Shown here: piece by piece, positions 1 to 5,608 of the stretch
How positions within the stretch are numbered: position 1 is the stretch's first letter
How the letters are laid out: each line of letters begins with the position of its first letter
Assembly: GCA_027010005.1 (NCBI GenBank)
Contig: JALVCM010000362.1
Location: 1 to 8,902 of the forward strand
Direction of reading: 5' to 3'
Length of the DNA: 8,902 nt
Source: Thiohalobacter sp.
GTDB lineage: Bacteria > Pseudomonadota > Gammaproteobacteria > DSM-19610
Notes under the pieces: generated by a model
Databases searched by the model: none
What the model saw: the letters and a program-made list of their open reading frames with translations, nothing else
What the model was told of the DNA's origin: nothing
Made by a program: the position numbers and the translations under genes

Positions 1-1946
1 TTGAATCCGCGGGTGAAACTATGGATGCGCGTAGCCTCAATACTCAATGTAGCACCACCCATGGCAGTCCAGGCCAGGCCAGTAATGACGCCTACACCGG
101 ACAGGGGTTTCTCGCGACTGAATACCGGTTTGCCGAGATAGTCTTCTACATCTCTGGCGCGCACGTGAATTGGTGTTTTTTCACCTTCGAGTATTTTGAT
201 GACCGCCTTGCGTGCGATCTTGCCCAGGTATTTTTCCAGTCGGCGTACGCCGGCTTCACGTGCGTATTCCTCGATAATCTTGCGCAGGGCCGCCTTGTCG
301 ATCCGCAGTTGTCCGCGTGCTTTAAGGCCATTGTGTTCCAGCTGGCGCGGCAGCAGGTGATGGCGTGCGATATCCATTTTTTCACTGGCGAGATAACCGG
401 ACAGCTGGATAACTTCCATGCGGTCCAGCAGCGGGCCGGGAATAGTATCGAGCTGGTTGGCCGTGCAGATGAACAGTGTCTTGGACAGGTCAAAGGATAC
501 GTCCAGGTAATGATCGAGGAAATCACTGTTCTGTTCCGGGTCGAGCACTTCCAGCAGCGCAGAGGCCGGGTCGCCCTGGTAGGAGGCGCCAACCTTGTCG
601 ATTTCGTCCAGCATGATGACCGGGTTGGCGGACTGGGTGTCCTTGATGGCCTGGATGAATTTGCCCGGCATGGCGCCCACATAGGTGCGGCGATGGCCCT
701 TGATCTCGGCCTCGTCACGCATGCCGCCCAGTGAGAAGCGGAAGAACCTGCGTCCCAGCGCGCGGGCAATAGAGCGTCCCAGCGATGTCTTGCCGACACC
801 GGGCGGACCAACGAACAGAATGATCGAGCCGGATACCTCGCCCTTCATGATGCCCACGCCGATAAATTCCAGAATGCGTTGCTTGATATCCTCCAGTCCG
901 TCATGGTCCTCGTCGAGAATGAGCCGCGCCTCGTCGAGGTTCAGCTGGTCTTTTGTATGCACCCCCCACGGCAGGCTGGTCAGCCAGTCGAGGTAATTGC
1001 GTGTGGTGGCATACTCCGGTGAGCCGGTTTCCAGCACGGCAAACTTGTCCATTTCCTCCTTGATGCGTTTTTCCGCGGCTTCGGGCAAGGTCAGTGATTC
1101 CAGGCGTTCCCTGAATTTATCCAGTTCCGCCGTGCGGTCGTCCTTGGAAATGCCCAGCTCCTTCTGGATCACCTTCATCTGTTCACGCAGGATGTGCTCT
1201 CGCTGGTGCTCCTGCATGTCCTCCTCGACCTGCTTGCGGATCTGTGCCTGGGTCTTGGCAACTTCCAGCTCCTTGATCAGCAGGGCATGAACGCGTTGCA
1301 GCCGCTTGAGCAGGTTGACGGCTTCCAGGACTTCCTGCTGTTCCTGTTTGGCCGAGGTGGTCAGGCTGGCCGCAAAGTCGGCCAGGTGCGACGGGTCGTT
1401 GGGGTGGAAGTTATCGAGGAACAGTTTGAATTCTTCGCCGTATAACGGGTTAAGCGGTACCAGTTCCTTGATGGTGTTGATAATGGCAATGGCATAGGCC
1501 TTGGTTTCCGGGTCTTCGTCATAGTTCGGTTCAGGGAAGTAGCGAACCTGTGCTGTGAAGGGAATCTTTTTGCCGATCCACTCGGTGACACGGAAACGCT
1601 GTATACCTTCCAGGAGTACTTGCAGGCGACCGTCTACGCGGCCAATACGGTGGATGCGTGCGGCCGTGCCCATGTTGTAGAAGTCTTTTGTGGTGGCCTG
1701 TTCGGGCCGCTCGGTATTGCTTAGCAGCAGGCCGATGACGCCGTTCGAGTTCTCCTGTGCCAGGCGAACAGTGGCTTCCCAGGTATCCGGATCGATCAGC
1801 AGGGGGATGACCTGGCCAGGGAAAAACGGGCGTTCTGTCTGCGGCAGAATCGGGATGGTGCCGGGCAGGGCGTCCTGTGCGCGGATCAGTTCACTGGCGC
1901 CAGTGCCATTTTCGTTGAGGTAATCGTCGCTTTCCTGATTGTCCAT
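1..1946 (-). CDS. lon: Lon-family ATP-dependent protease (endopeptidase La), C-terminal part outside window
   Basis: Cytoplasmic AAA+ serine protease that unfolds and degrades damaged and regulatory proteins. The frame is open from ATG at 1946 to the window edge, giving 648 codons. Visible in order: N-terminal substrate-binding domain (about residues 28-230), a charged helical/coiled-coil stretch (about 235-320), and the AAA+ module with Walker A GPPGVGKT (380-387), Walker B MLDEID (445-450), sensor-1 Asn in CTAN (497) and the sensor-2 region EAGVRRLEK. The protease domain then begins (GLAWT at 623-627). The catalytic Ser/Lys dyad would lie past the edge, so protease activity cannot be confirmed here. 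Motifs sit about 24 residues later than in E. coli Lon because the N terminus is longer. That N terminus carries RPFFPGQ (39-45), where classical Lon has an RDVVVYP-like motif. From memory this resembles the second Lon of pseudomonads (AsrA type), so this may be a Lon paralogue. The Shine-Dalgarno is weak (AAGAAA). Confidence 0.95.
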   Translation of the reverse strand, partial: MDNQESDDYLNENGTGASELIRAQDALPGTIPILPQTERPFFPGQVIPLLIDPDTWEATVRLAQENSNGVIGLLLSNTERPEQATTKDFYNMGTAARIHRIGRVDGRLQVLLEGIQRFRVTEWIGKKIPFTAQVRYFPEPNYDEDPETKAYAIAIINTIKELVPLNPLYGEEFKLFLDNFHPNDPSHLADFAASLTTSAKQEQQEVLEAVNLLKRLQRVHALLIKELEVAKTQAQIRKQVEEDMQEHQREHILREQMKVIQKELGISKDDRTAELDKFRERLESLTLPEAAEKRIKEEMDKFAVLETGSPEYATTRNYLDWLTSLPWGVHTKDQLNLDEARLILDEDHDGLEDIKQRILEFIGVGIMKGEVSGSIILFVGPPGVGKTSLGRSIARALGRRFFRFSLGGMRDEAEIKGHRRTYVGAMPGKFIQAIKDTQSANPVIMLDEIDKVGASYQGDPASALLEVLDPEQNSDFLDHYLDVSFDLSKTLFICTANQLDTIPGPLLDRMEVIQLSGYLASEKMDIARHHLLPRQLEHNGLKARGQLRIDKAALRKIIEEYAREAGVRRLEKYLGKIARKAVIKILEGEKTPIHVRARDVEDYLGKPVFSREKPLSGVGVITGLAWTAMGGATLSIEATRIHSFTRGF

Positions 1947-1980
1947 AGTCAGTTTTCTTGTTGGCTGTGTCGGGCTATAG

Positions 1981-2008
1981 AGATGGTGTGTGTGCAAGCA
2001 TAAATCAA
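1981..2008 (-). promoter_or_regulatory. Candidate heat-shock (sigma-32-type) promoter of lon
   Basis: Read on the minus strand, CTTGATT (2009-2003) is followed, 14 nt after its TTGATT core, by CACCATCT (1988-1981). The E. coli sigma-32 consensus is CTTGAAA, about 13-15 nt, CCCCATnT. The -10 matches except for one C-to-A change; the -35 keeps CTTGA. Transcription would start near 1974, about 28 nt before the lon ATG, a normal leader length. lon genes are classical heat-shock genes, which fits. A sigma-70 reading (TATGCT at 2003-1998) is possible but has no good -35. Confidence 0.45.
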
Positions 2009-2038
2009 GCGCGGGAGAAAAGGATTTTTGTCTTGCAG

Positions 2039-2063
2039 GTTATCCACAGATTCTGTGGATAAC
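2039..2063. promoter_or_regulatory. 25-bp perfect palindrome made of two inverted consensus DnaA boxes
   Basis: TTATCCACA (2040-2048, plus) and its complement TGTGGATAA (2054-2062) both match the DnaA-box consensus TTATnCACA exactly. The symmetry is complete over 12 bp on each side of T2051. A weaker box, TGTGGACTA (2066-2074, two mismatches), follows 3 bp later in the orientation of the second box. The pair lies about 31 bp upstream of the candidate lon -35. The natural reading is a DnaA-binding site that controls a flanking promoter or acts as a DnaA-binding or recharging locus. Confidence 0.75.
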
Positions 2064-2100
2064 TTTGTGGACTAAGTCGGGCAAAAGCGATCGAATGCCT

Positions 2101-2190
2101 GAAAATACGCTGTCGATGTTAAATCGTGCATTTTTTGAGCAATTTGTAATACTATATATAAAACAACAGGTAGCATGATTTTTGTCAACT
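2101..2190. other. AT-rich segment between DnaA boxes
   Basis: About 70% A+T across these 90 bp, and about 83% across 2131-2160, which includes a run of six T and the alternating TATATATA at 2153-2160. The surrounding genes are GC-rich. The segment lies between the palindromic DnaA-box pair and the third box. It could be an easily melted element, an upstream promoter element, or simply the promoter core described at 2135-2162. Confidence 0.6.
2135..2162 (+). promoter_or_regulatory. Candidate sigma-70 promoter, rightward
   Basis: TTGAGC (2135-2140) and TATAAA (2157-2162) are separated by 16 bp, inside the most AT-rich part of the intergenic region and preceded by a T run. Transcription would begin near 2169. 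If it reaches ppnN the leader would be about 270 nt, long enough to hold the hairpin at 2197-2213 and the inverted repeat at 2311-2380. It could instead drive a short untranslated RNA; no clear terminator was found to support that. Confidence 0.45.
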
Positions 2191-2196
2191 GGGAAT

Positions 2197-2213
2197 CAAC
2201 CGGAGACCGGTTG
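2197..2213 (+). repeat. Short perfect hairpin
   Basis: CAACCGG (2197-2203), loop AGA, CCGGTTG (2207-2213): a 7-bp perfect stem with a tight 3-nt loop, about 28 nt after the predicted start of the rightward promoter. A T-rich stretch follows only after a gap (GATTTTCTT from 2221), so it does not have the form of a standard intrinsic terminator. It may be an RNA structure or a protein-binding site. Confidence 0.4.
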
Positions 2214-2245
2214 GTGCAATGATTTTCTTACCGTTTGATGACACC

Positions 2246-2254
2246 TGTGTATAA
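2246..2254 (-). promoter_or_regulatory. Third consensus DnaA box
   Basis: TGTGTATAA on the plus strand is TTATACACA on the minus strand, a full match to TTATnCACA. It lies 184 bp beyond the palindromic pair, across the AT-rich segment. A fourth, degenerate box (TGTGGAAAT, 2333-2341, two mismatches) lies further on. The same bases also contain TATAAG (2250-2255), which could be a -10 element, but no good -35 precedes it. Confidence 0.55.
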
Positions 2255-2310
2255 GCGTTGCCGGATGGAATGGGTCAGGCGCGGATGTCAAGAGGCAGAA
2301 CGGAAAATAT

Positions 2311-2380
2311 TTGCCTGTCGAAAGGGCCGTTTTGTGGAAATTCCAAGGCGCGATAGCACAGGATCTGGCGCGACAGGCAA
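2311..2380. repeat. 10-bp inverted repeat enclosing two 7-bp direct repeats, upstream of ppnN
   Basis: TTGCCTGTCG (2311-2320) is exactly complementary to CGACAGGCAA (2371-2380), with 50 nt between. The interval also holds GGCGCGA at 2347-2353, repeated at 2367-2373, exactly 20 bp apart, about two helical turns. An imperfect palindrome TGGAAATTCCA sits at 2335-2345. This could be a regulator site for ppnN or, if transcribed from the promoter at 2135-2162, the closing stem of a leader RNA. I do not recognise it as a known riboswitch. Confidence 0.4.
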
Positions 2381-2402
2381 CATTCCCGCCGACAATTGCC
2401 GC

Positions 2403-2408
2403 TATACT
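2403..2408 (+). promoter_or_regulatory. Candidate -10 element of ppnN
   Basis: TATACT matches the sigma-70 -10 consensus at five of six positions and lies 34 nt before the ppnN start codon. No good -35 is seen at the right distance (bases near 2380-2385 read ACATTC), so the promoter would be weak or activator-dependent. The inverted and direct repeats immediately upstream are candidate binding sites. Confidence 0.35.
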
Positions 2409-2442
2409 CCATGCTCAGGATTAACAGGATAAAAAGAACCCG

Positions 2443-3813
2443 ATGGATTACCAGGTTGTTGATGCGCGTATCAGTCCGGAAGGACGCCTGGACGTATTGT
2501 CCAAATCTGAAGTGAACCGCCTGCTCGATACCAGCCAGGGCGGCCTGTACGGCCTGTTCCGCAACTGTTCACTGGCCGTACTCAATTGTGGCAGTTCGCT
2601 GGATGACGGCAAGGAACTGCTGGAACGGTACCCGGATTTTGCCATTCGCATCATCCAGCAGGAACGCGGTATCAAGCTGGAAGTCACCGGTGCACCGGCA
2701 CATGCCTTTGTCGACGGGGTGATGATCAAGGGCATTAACGAGCACCTGTTCGCGGTACTGCGCGACGTGATCTACGTCAGCGACGAGATCGAGGACAACC
2801 CCAAAATCAACCTCGATACGCCGGATGGCGTGACCAGCGCGGTGTTCCATATTCTGCGTAATGCACGTGTGCTGGTGCCCCGTGCCGAGCCGAACCTGGT
2901 GGTGTGCTGGGGTGGCCACTCCATCAGCCGCGAGGAGTACGATTATTCCAAGGAGGTGGGCTACCAGATGGGGCTGCGTGGCCTGGATATCTGTACCGGC
3001 TGTGGTCCGGGTGCCATGAAAGGCCCCATGAAGGGTGCGAACATCGGGCATGCCAAGCAGCGGACCAGTCCCGGTGTCTACCTCGGGATTACCGAGCCGG
3101 GCATTATCGCCGCGGAGTCACCGAACCCCATCGTTAACAACCTGGTCATCATGCCGGATATCGAGAAGCGTCTGGAAGCCTTCGTGCGCACCGGGCATGG
3201 CATTGTGGTGTTTCCCGGCGGGGCGGGAACAGCCGAGGAGATCCTCTACCTGCTCGGCATCCTGTTGCACCCGGAAAATGCAGAAATGCCGTTTCCGCTG
3301 ATCTTTACCGGCCCCGAACATGCAGAAGAGTATTTCAGGCGCATCAACCAGTTTATTCTCGATACACTGGGGATCGAGGCACAGCAGCGTTACAGAATTA
3401 TTATCAATGATCCTGAGCGCGTGGCACGTGAAATGGCCGAAGGCATTCGCCAGGTCCGCGAGTTCCGCAAGTTGCACGGTGACGCCTATTACTATAATTG
3501 GATGCTGAAGGTCGATGCCGAGTTCCAGCAGCCGTTTGAACCCACGCACGAGAACATGCGTTCACTGGCATTGCACAAGAACCAGGAAAAACATGAACTG
3601 GCGGCCAACCTGCGGCGTGTGTTTTCCGGGGTAGTGGCCGGTAACGTCAAGGATGAGGGGATACGCTCTATCGAGGAACACGGTCACTTTGAAATTCGTG
3701 GTGATGCGGAGATCCTGGACCCCATGGACGAGTTACTGAGTTCATTTGTCGCCCAGCACCGTATGAAGCTGCCCGGCAAGAAATACGTCCCCTGTTACCG
3801 GATTATCAAGTAG
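2443..3813 (+). CDS. ppnN: Pyrimidine/purine nucleotide 5'-monophosphate nucleosidase PpnN
   Basis: Hydrolyses nucleoside 5'-monophosphates to free base and ribose 5-phosphate in the cytoplasm. In E. coli it is allosterically controlled by (p)ppGpp and tunes purine pools during the stringent response. The 456 residues match E. coli PpnN (formerly YgdH, about 454 aa) end to end: N-terminal part with FRNCSLAVLN, then the lysine-decarboxylase-like LOG fold with CWGGHS (155-160), CTGCGPGAM (184-192), MPDIEKRLEAF (from 237) and the hallmark PGGAGTAEE (258-266). The C-terminal part has PFEPTHENM and ends QHRMKLPGKKYVPCYRIIK. All hallmark residues are present. The ATG fits the family start; the ribosome site is weak (AGGA 13 nt upstream). 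dsbB follows after 8 nt, so the two are probably co-transcribed. Confidence 0.97.
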   Translation: MDYQVVDARISPEGRLDVLSKSEVNRLLDTSQGGLYGLFRNCSLAVLNCGSSLDDGKELLERYPDFAIRIIQQERGIKLEVTGAPAHAFVDGVMIKGINEHLFAVLRDVIYVSDEIEDNPKINLDTPDGVTSAVFHILRNARVLVPRAEPNLVVCWGGHSISREEYDYSKEVGYQMGLRGLDICTGCGPGAMKGPMKGANIGHAKQRTSPGVYLGITEPGIIAAESPNPIVNNLVIMPDIEKRLEAFVRTGHGIVVFPGGAGTAEEILYLLGILLHPENAEMPFPLIFTGPEHAEEYFRRINQFILDTLGIEAQQRYRIIINDPERVAREMAEGIRQVREFRKLHGDAYYYNWMLKVDAEFQQPFEPTHENMRSLALHKNQEKHELAANLRRVFSGVVAGNVKDEGIRSIEEHGHFEIRGDAEILDPMDELLSSFVAQHRMKLPGKKYVPCYRIIK

Positions 3814-3821
3814 GCCGACGG

Positions 3822-4334
3822 ATGCGTGACAGACTGTACCGGCTGGCTTGTGGTGCGCCTTACTGGGCCTCACTGGTGTTGCTGGCCCTGGTCATGGAAG
3901 GTGTGGCCCTGTTTTACCAGTACTGGCTGGAATACTGGCCCTGTGTCCTTTGCATCCACGTGCGTGTCTGGCTGCTGGGCCTCATGGTTGCCGGCGGACT
4001 GGGGTTGCTGGTGCGACACAGGCGGTGGGCGCTGGTGCCGGCACATTTCCTGGTCGTGGTGGTCGCTGCCGGGATACTGGAGCGATCCCTGAAGCTGCTG
4101 GGCACTGAACGCGGGACCCTCGAGGGCGGCTGTGCCATGGAGTCGGGCCTGCCCGCCTGGTTCGCGCTGGACAAGTGGTTCCCTGCCGTGTTTCAGGTTA
4201 TGGAACCGTGTGGCTATACGCCGGAGCTGCTGTTCGGTATCACCATGGCCGAGGCACTGGTGGTGTTCTCTATCGGACTGCTGGTGCTGGCTGGTGTCAT
4301 GACGCTGGTTGTACTGACGACCCGCACGAAGTAA
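3822..4334 (+). CDS. dsbB: Disulfide bond formation protein B (DsbB)
   Basis: Inner-membrane quinone reductase that reoxidises periplasmic DsbA and passes the electrons to ubiquinone or menaquinone. The 170-residue protein has four hydrophobic segments (about 14-32, 50-66, 69-87 and 138-166) and both essential cysteine pairs: C41/C44 in WPCVLC in the first periplasmic loop, and C104 and C130 in the second, which also carries LPAWFALDKWFPAVF as in E. coli. R48, linked to quinone binding in E. coli, is present. Cysteine numbers equal those of the E. coli protein. It lies 8 nt after ppnN with no clear ribosome site of its own, suggesting translational coupling. No dsbA is in the window. Its TAA directly abuts the stop of the convergent glutaredoxin-like gene, leaving no room for a separate terminator. 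Confidence 0.95.
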   Translation: MRDRLYRLACGAPYWASLVLLALVMEGVALFYQYWLEYWPCVLCIHVRVWLLGLMVAGGLGLLVRHRRWALVPAHFLVVVVAAGILERSLKLLGTERGTLEGGCAMESGLPAWFALDKWFPAVFQVMEPCGYTPELLFGITMAEALVVFSIGLLVLAGVMTLVVLTTRTK

Positions 4335-4721
4335 TCAGCCGAACTGCTGATCCAGCCATTCGATAATCCGGTCGGATTCATACATCCAGGTAATCCGGCC
4401 ATCTTCAGTGGATATTCTCAGGCAGGGGACCTTGATCTCGCCACCGCCTTCCAGTAATTCCTGGCGGTACTGAGGGTTGCGCTGCGCATCACGCAGCTCG
4501 ATATGCAGGGAAAGCCGCCGCATGGCCTGCCGGGTCTTGATGCAGAACGGGCAGGTTCGGAACTGGTACATCACCAGGTGGCGGCTGGCCTCGTCAACCC
4601 GTTGCTGTTCGGCCTGTGTGCGTACCTTGCCCTTTGGCGCGGTAATTTTTTCCCACAGCAGTAAAAACGGGCCCACAATGGCGCGCACCAGTTTGAAAAA
4701 CATCCGGATCAGTATTCTCAT
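4335..4721 (-). CDS. Glutaredoxin-like protein with hydrophobic N-terminal segment
   Basis: A 128-residue thioredoxin-fold protein. Residues about 4-24 are hydrophobic with a few basic residues (a membrane anchor or amphipathic helix), followed by a charged linker. The glutaredoxin / glutathione-S-transferase N-terminal domain runs from about 48 to 128: beta strand MYQFRT, active site CPFC (57-60), cis-proline loop KVPCL (P99) and a glutathione-binding ESDRI motif (E115, S116). Both active-site cysteines remain, so dithiol glutaredoxin activity is plausible. An additional cysteine (C100) directly follows the cis-proline. It starts 8 nt after the mgtC-like stop, so the two form an operon, and it converges on dsbB with no gap. 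Whether the domain faces the cytoplasm or periplasm cannot be settled; with glutathione as partner, cytoplasmic is more likely. The substrate is unknown. Confidence 0.85.
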   Translation of the reverse strand: MRILIRMFFKLVRAIVGPFLLLWEKITAPKGKVRTQAEQQRVDEASRHLVMYQFRTCPFCIKTRQAMRRLSLHIELRDAQRNPQYRQELLEGGGEIKVPCLRISTEDGRITWMYESDRIIEWLDQQFG

Positions 4722-4729
4722 GGCTGAAC

Positions 4730-5419
4730 TCAGGTCGGGATAATGCTGAACTCGCTCACCTGATCCATGTTGGTCAGGGTTTCTGCAAGGTTGAAGAAAT
4801 TCTTTGTACTGCGCGAGCGAATGGTCATTTCGTATTCAAAAAACTTGCCACCACCATCCAGCGTGTAGCTGGAATCGAAGGATTTGATCTGGTGCTCCGC
4901 GATCAGTTCCCGCAGCAGTGCCTCGTTGTAGGTTTTCTTTTCCCGGATAAAGCGCACCCGGAAACGCGCGTAGGTCTGTGCCGGTAGCTTGTTCTCTATC
5001 CAGCGGAAGACCGACAGGGTAATGATTGTCAGGCCGGTGGCAAAAAAGGCCGGGTAGTAGAAGCCCATGCCGATGACGATGCCGATCGAGGCCGTCATCC
5101 AGATTGATGCCGCCGTGGTCAGTCCGCGGACTGACAGGCCTTCCTTGATAATGACGCCGGCACCGAGGAAACCGATACCGGTCATGATGCCCTGCGCCAG
5201 GCGGGTGGGATCGGCGCGTATGGTGTCCATGTACTGTTCCGGTACCAGTTTCCACTGGTAGACCATCAGTACCATCAGCAGGCTGGACGAAACGCAAACC
5301 AGTGCGTGGGTGCGGAAACCGGCCTCGCGACCGTGAAGCGCGCGTTCCAGCCCGATAATTCCACCGGCCAGGAAGGCCAGCAGCAGGCGGGAAGCAATCA
5401 GCAGGTAATCGTGTTCCAT
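4730..5419 (-). CDS. MgtC/SapB family inner-membrane protein
   Basis: A 229-residue membrane protein of the MgtC/SapB family, linked in pathogens to growth in low magnesium, inhibition of F-type ATP synthase and survival in macrophages; its role in free-living bacteria is unclear. The N-terminal membrane domain holds family signatures: LAGGIIGLERALHGREAGFRTH (residues 18-38, conserved E25 and R26), DPTRLAQGIMTGIGFLGAG (70-88) and LTTAASIWMTASIG (100-113), over about five hydrophobic segments. Residues about 150-229 form a soluble ACT-like domain. I chose ATG at 5419 (MEHDY). An in-frame ATG at 5485 would add 22 residues that do not fit the family, and the candidate extended -10 element lies inside that extension. 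The glutaredoxin-like gene follows in the same operon. No magnesium-sensing leader is evident: the leader would be only about 37 nt. Confidence 0.92.
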   Translation of the reverse strand: MEHDYLLIASRLLLAFLAGGIIGLERALHGREAGFRTHALVCVSSSLLMVLMVYQWKLVPEQYMDTIRADPTRLAQGIMTGIGFLGAGVIIKEGLSVRGLTTAASIWMTASIGIVIGMGFYYPAFFATGLTIITLSVFRWIENKLPAQTYARFRVRFIREKKTYNEALLRELIAEHQIKSFDSSYTLDGGGKFFEYEMTIRSRSTKNFFNLAETLTNMDQVSEFSIIPT

Positions 5420-5463
5420 GGTTTTGAAATCTTGCACACAGTGTTGTTTCCGGACAGAACGGT

Positions 5464-5472
5464 ATGATACCA
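5464..5472 (-). promoter_or_regulatory. Candidate extended -10 promoter of the mgtC-like operon
   Basis: On the minus strand TGGTATCAT reads as an extended -10 element (TGn plus TATCAT, five of six matches). No -35 is recognisable, as is usual for extended -10 promoters. Transcription would start near 5456, 37 nt before the chosen ATG at 5419 and downstream of the alternative ATG at 5485. It therefore supports the shorter protein. Confidence 0.4.
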
Positions 5473-5517
5473 GAGCACAATGCATCGCGCGGCATCAGTT
5501 TCAATTGCTGCCCGGAA

Positions 5518-5527
5518 AAACCGGTTT
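5518..5527. repeat. 10-bp palindrome AAACCGGTTT between divergent mgtC and peroxiredoxin genes
   Basis: A perfect 10-bp palindrome in the 189-bp region between the two divergent start codons (5420-5608). It sits between the mgtC-like promoter and the peroxiredoxin leader and could be an operator, but a palindrome this short can occur by chance. For the peroxiredoxin I see only a weak promoter candidate, TAGACA (5538-5543), 16 bp, TAGGCT (5560-5565). Confidence 0.25.
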
Positions 5528-5597
5528 AGCGTACTGGTAGACATTACAGGATTTTGATCTAGGCTTTGTTAAAAGCACGGGTTGAGATACGTGCGCG

Positions 5598-5603
5598 AGG
5601 AGG
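5598..5603 (+). promoter_or_regulatory. Strong ribosome binding site that fixes the TTG start of the peroxiredoxin
   Basis: AGGAGG, a full Shine-Dalgarno consensus, ends 5 nt before TTG at 5609. The alternative in-frame starts, TTG at 5582 and GTG at 5591, lie upstream of this site and have no ribosome site of their own. Starting at 5609 gives MSVRLGDIAPDF, the usual N terminus of bacterial Prx6-type proteins. Confidence 0.85.
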
Positions 5604-5608
5604 CAGGT

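Larger units (their letters stand above)
1947..2442. other. lon-ppnN divergent intergenic region, 496 bp, rich in regulatory signals
   Basis: No convincing gene lies here. A possible 65-codon frame (2235-2432) has no family resemblance, no good ribosome site and an unnatural composition. From the lon side to the ppnN side the stretch contains a sigma-32-like promoter for lon, a palindromic pair of DnaA boxes, an AT-rich core containing a sigma-70-like promoter, a short perfect hairpin, a further DnaA box, a wide 10-bp inverted repeat enclosing two 7-bp direct repeats, and a TATACT -10 element close to ppnN. The length and density of signals exceed what two divergent genes need. Confidence 0.85.

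Noticed and set aside
146..811. 221-codon minus-strand frame and several plus-strand frames inside lon
   Set aside because: They are in other frames of the continuous Lon reading frame, and their translations are arginine/serine-rich shadows with no family features.
2175..2222. 15-codon frame after the rightward promoter as a leader peptide
   Set aside because: Too short to support, with a weak ribosome site very near the predicted transcription start and no run of regulatory codons.
2197..2230. CAACCGG/CCGGTTG hairpin as an intrinsic terminator
   Set aside because: The stem is only 7 bp with no immediate U tract; the T-rich stretch starts about 8 nt later and is broken.
2235..2432. Open frame of 65 codons between lon and ppnN
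   Set aside because: No ribosome site, no recognisable domain, unnatural composition (rich in Arg, Cys and Gly), and it overlaps the inverted repeat and the ppnN -10 element.
2569..3051. 160-codon minus-strand frame inside ppnN
   Set aside because: Shadow of the strongly conserved PpnN frame; no start signal or domain.
5420..5485. Upstream ATG extending the MgtC-like protein by 22 residues
   Set aside because: The extension lacks family similarity, and the likely promoter -10 (5464-5472) lies inside it.
5538..5565. Peroxiredoxin promoter TAGACA-16-TAGGCT
   Set aside because: The -10 matches only three of six positions and competing weak alternatives exist, so it is mentioned but not annotated separately. 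No OxyR-type site was seen.
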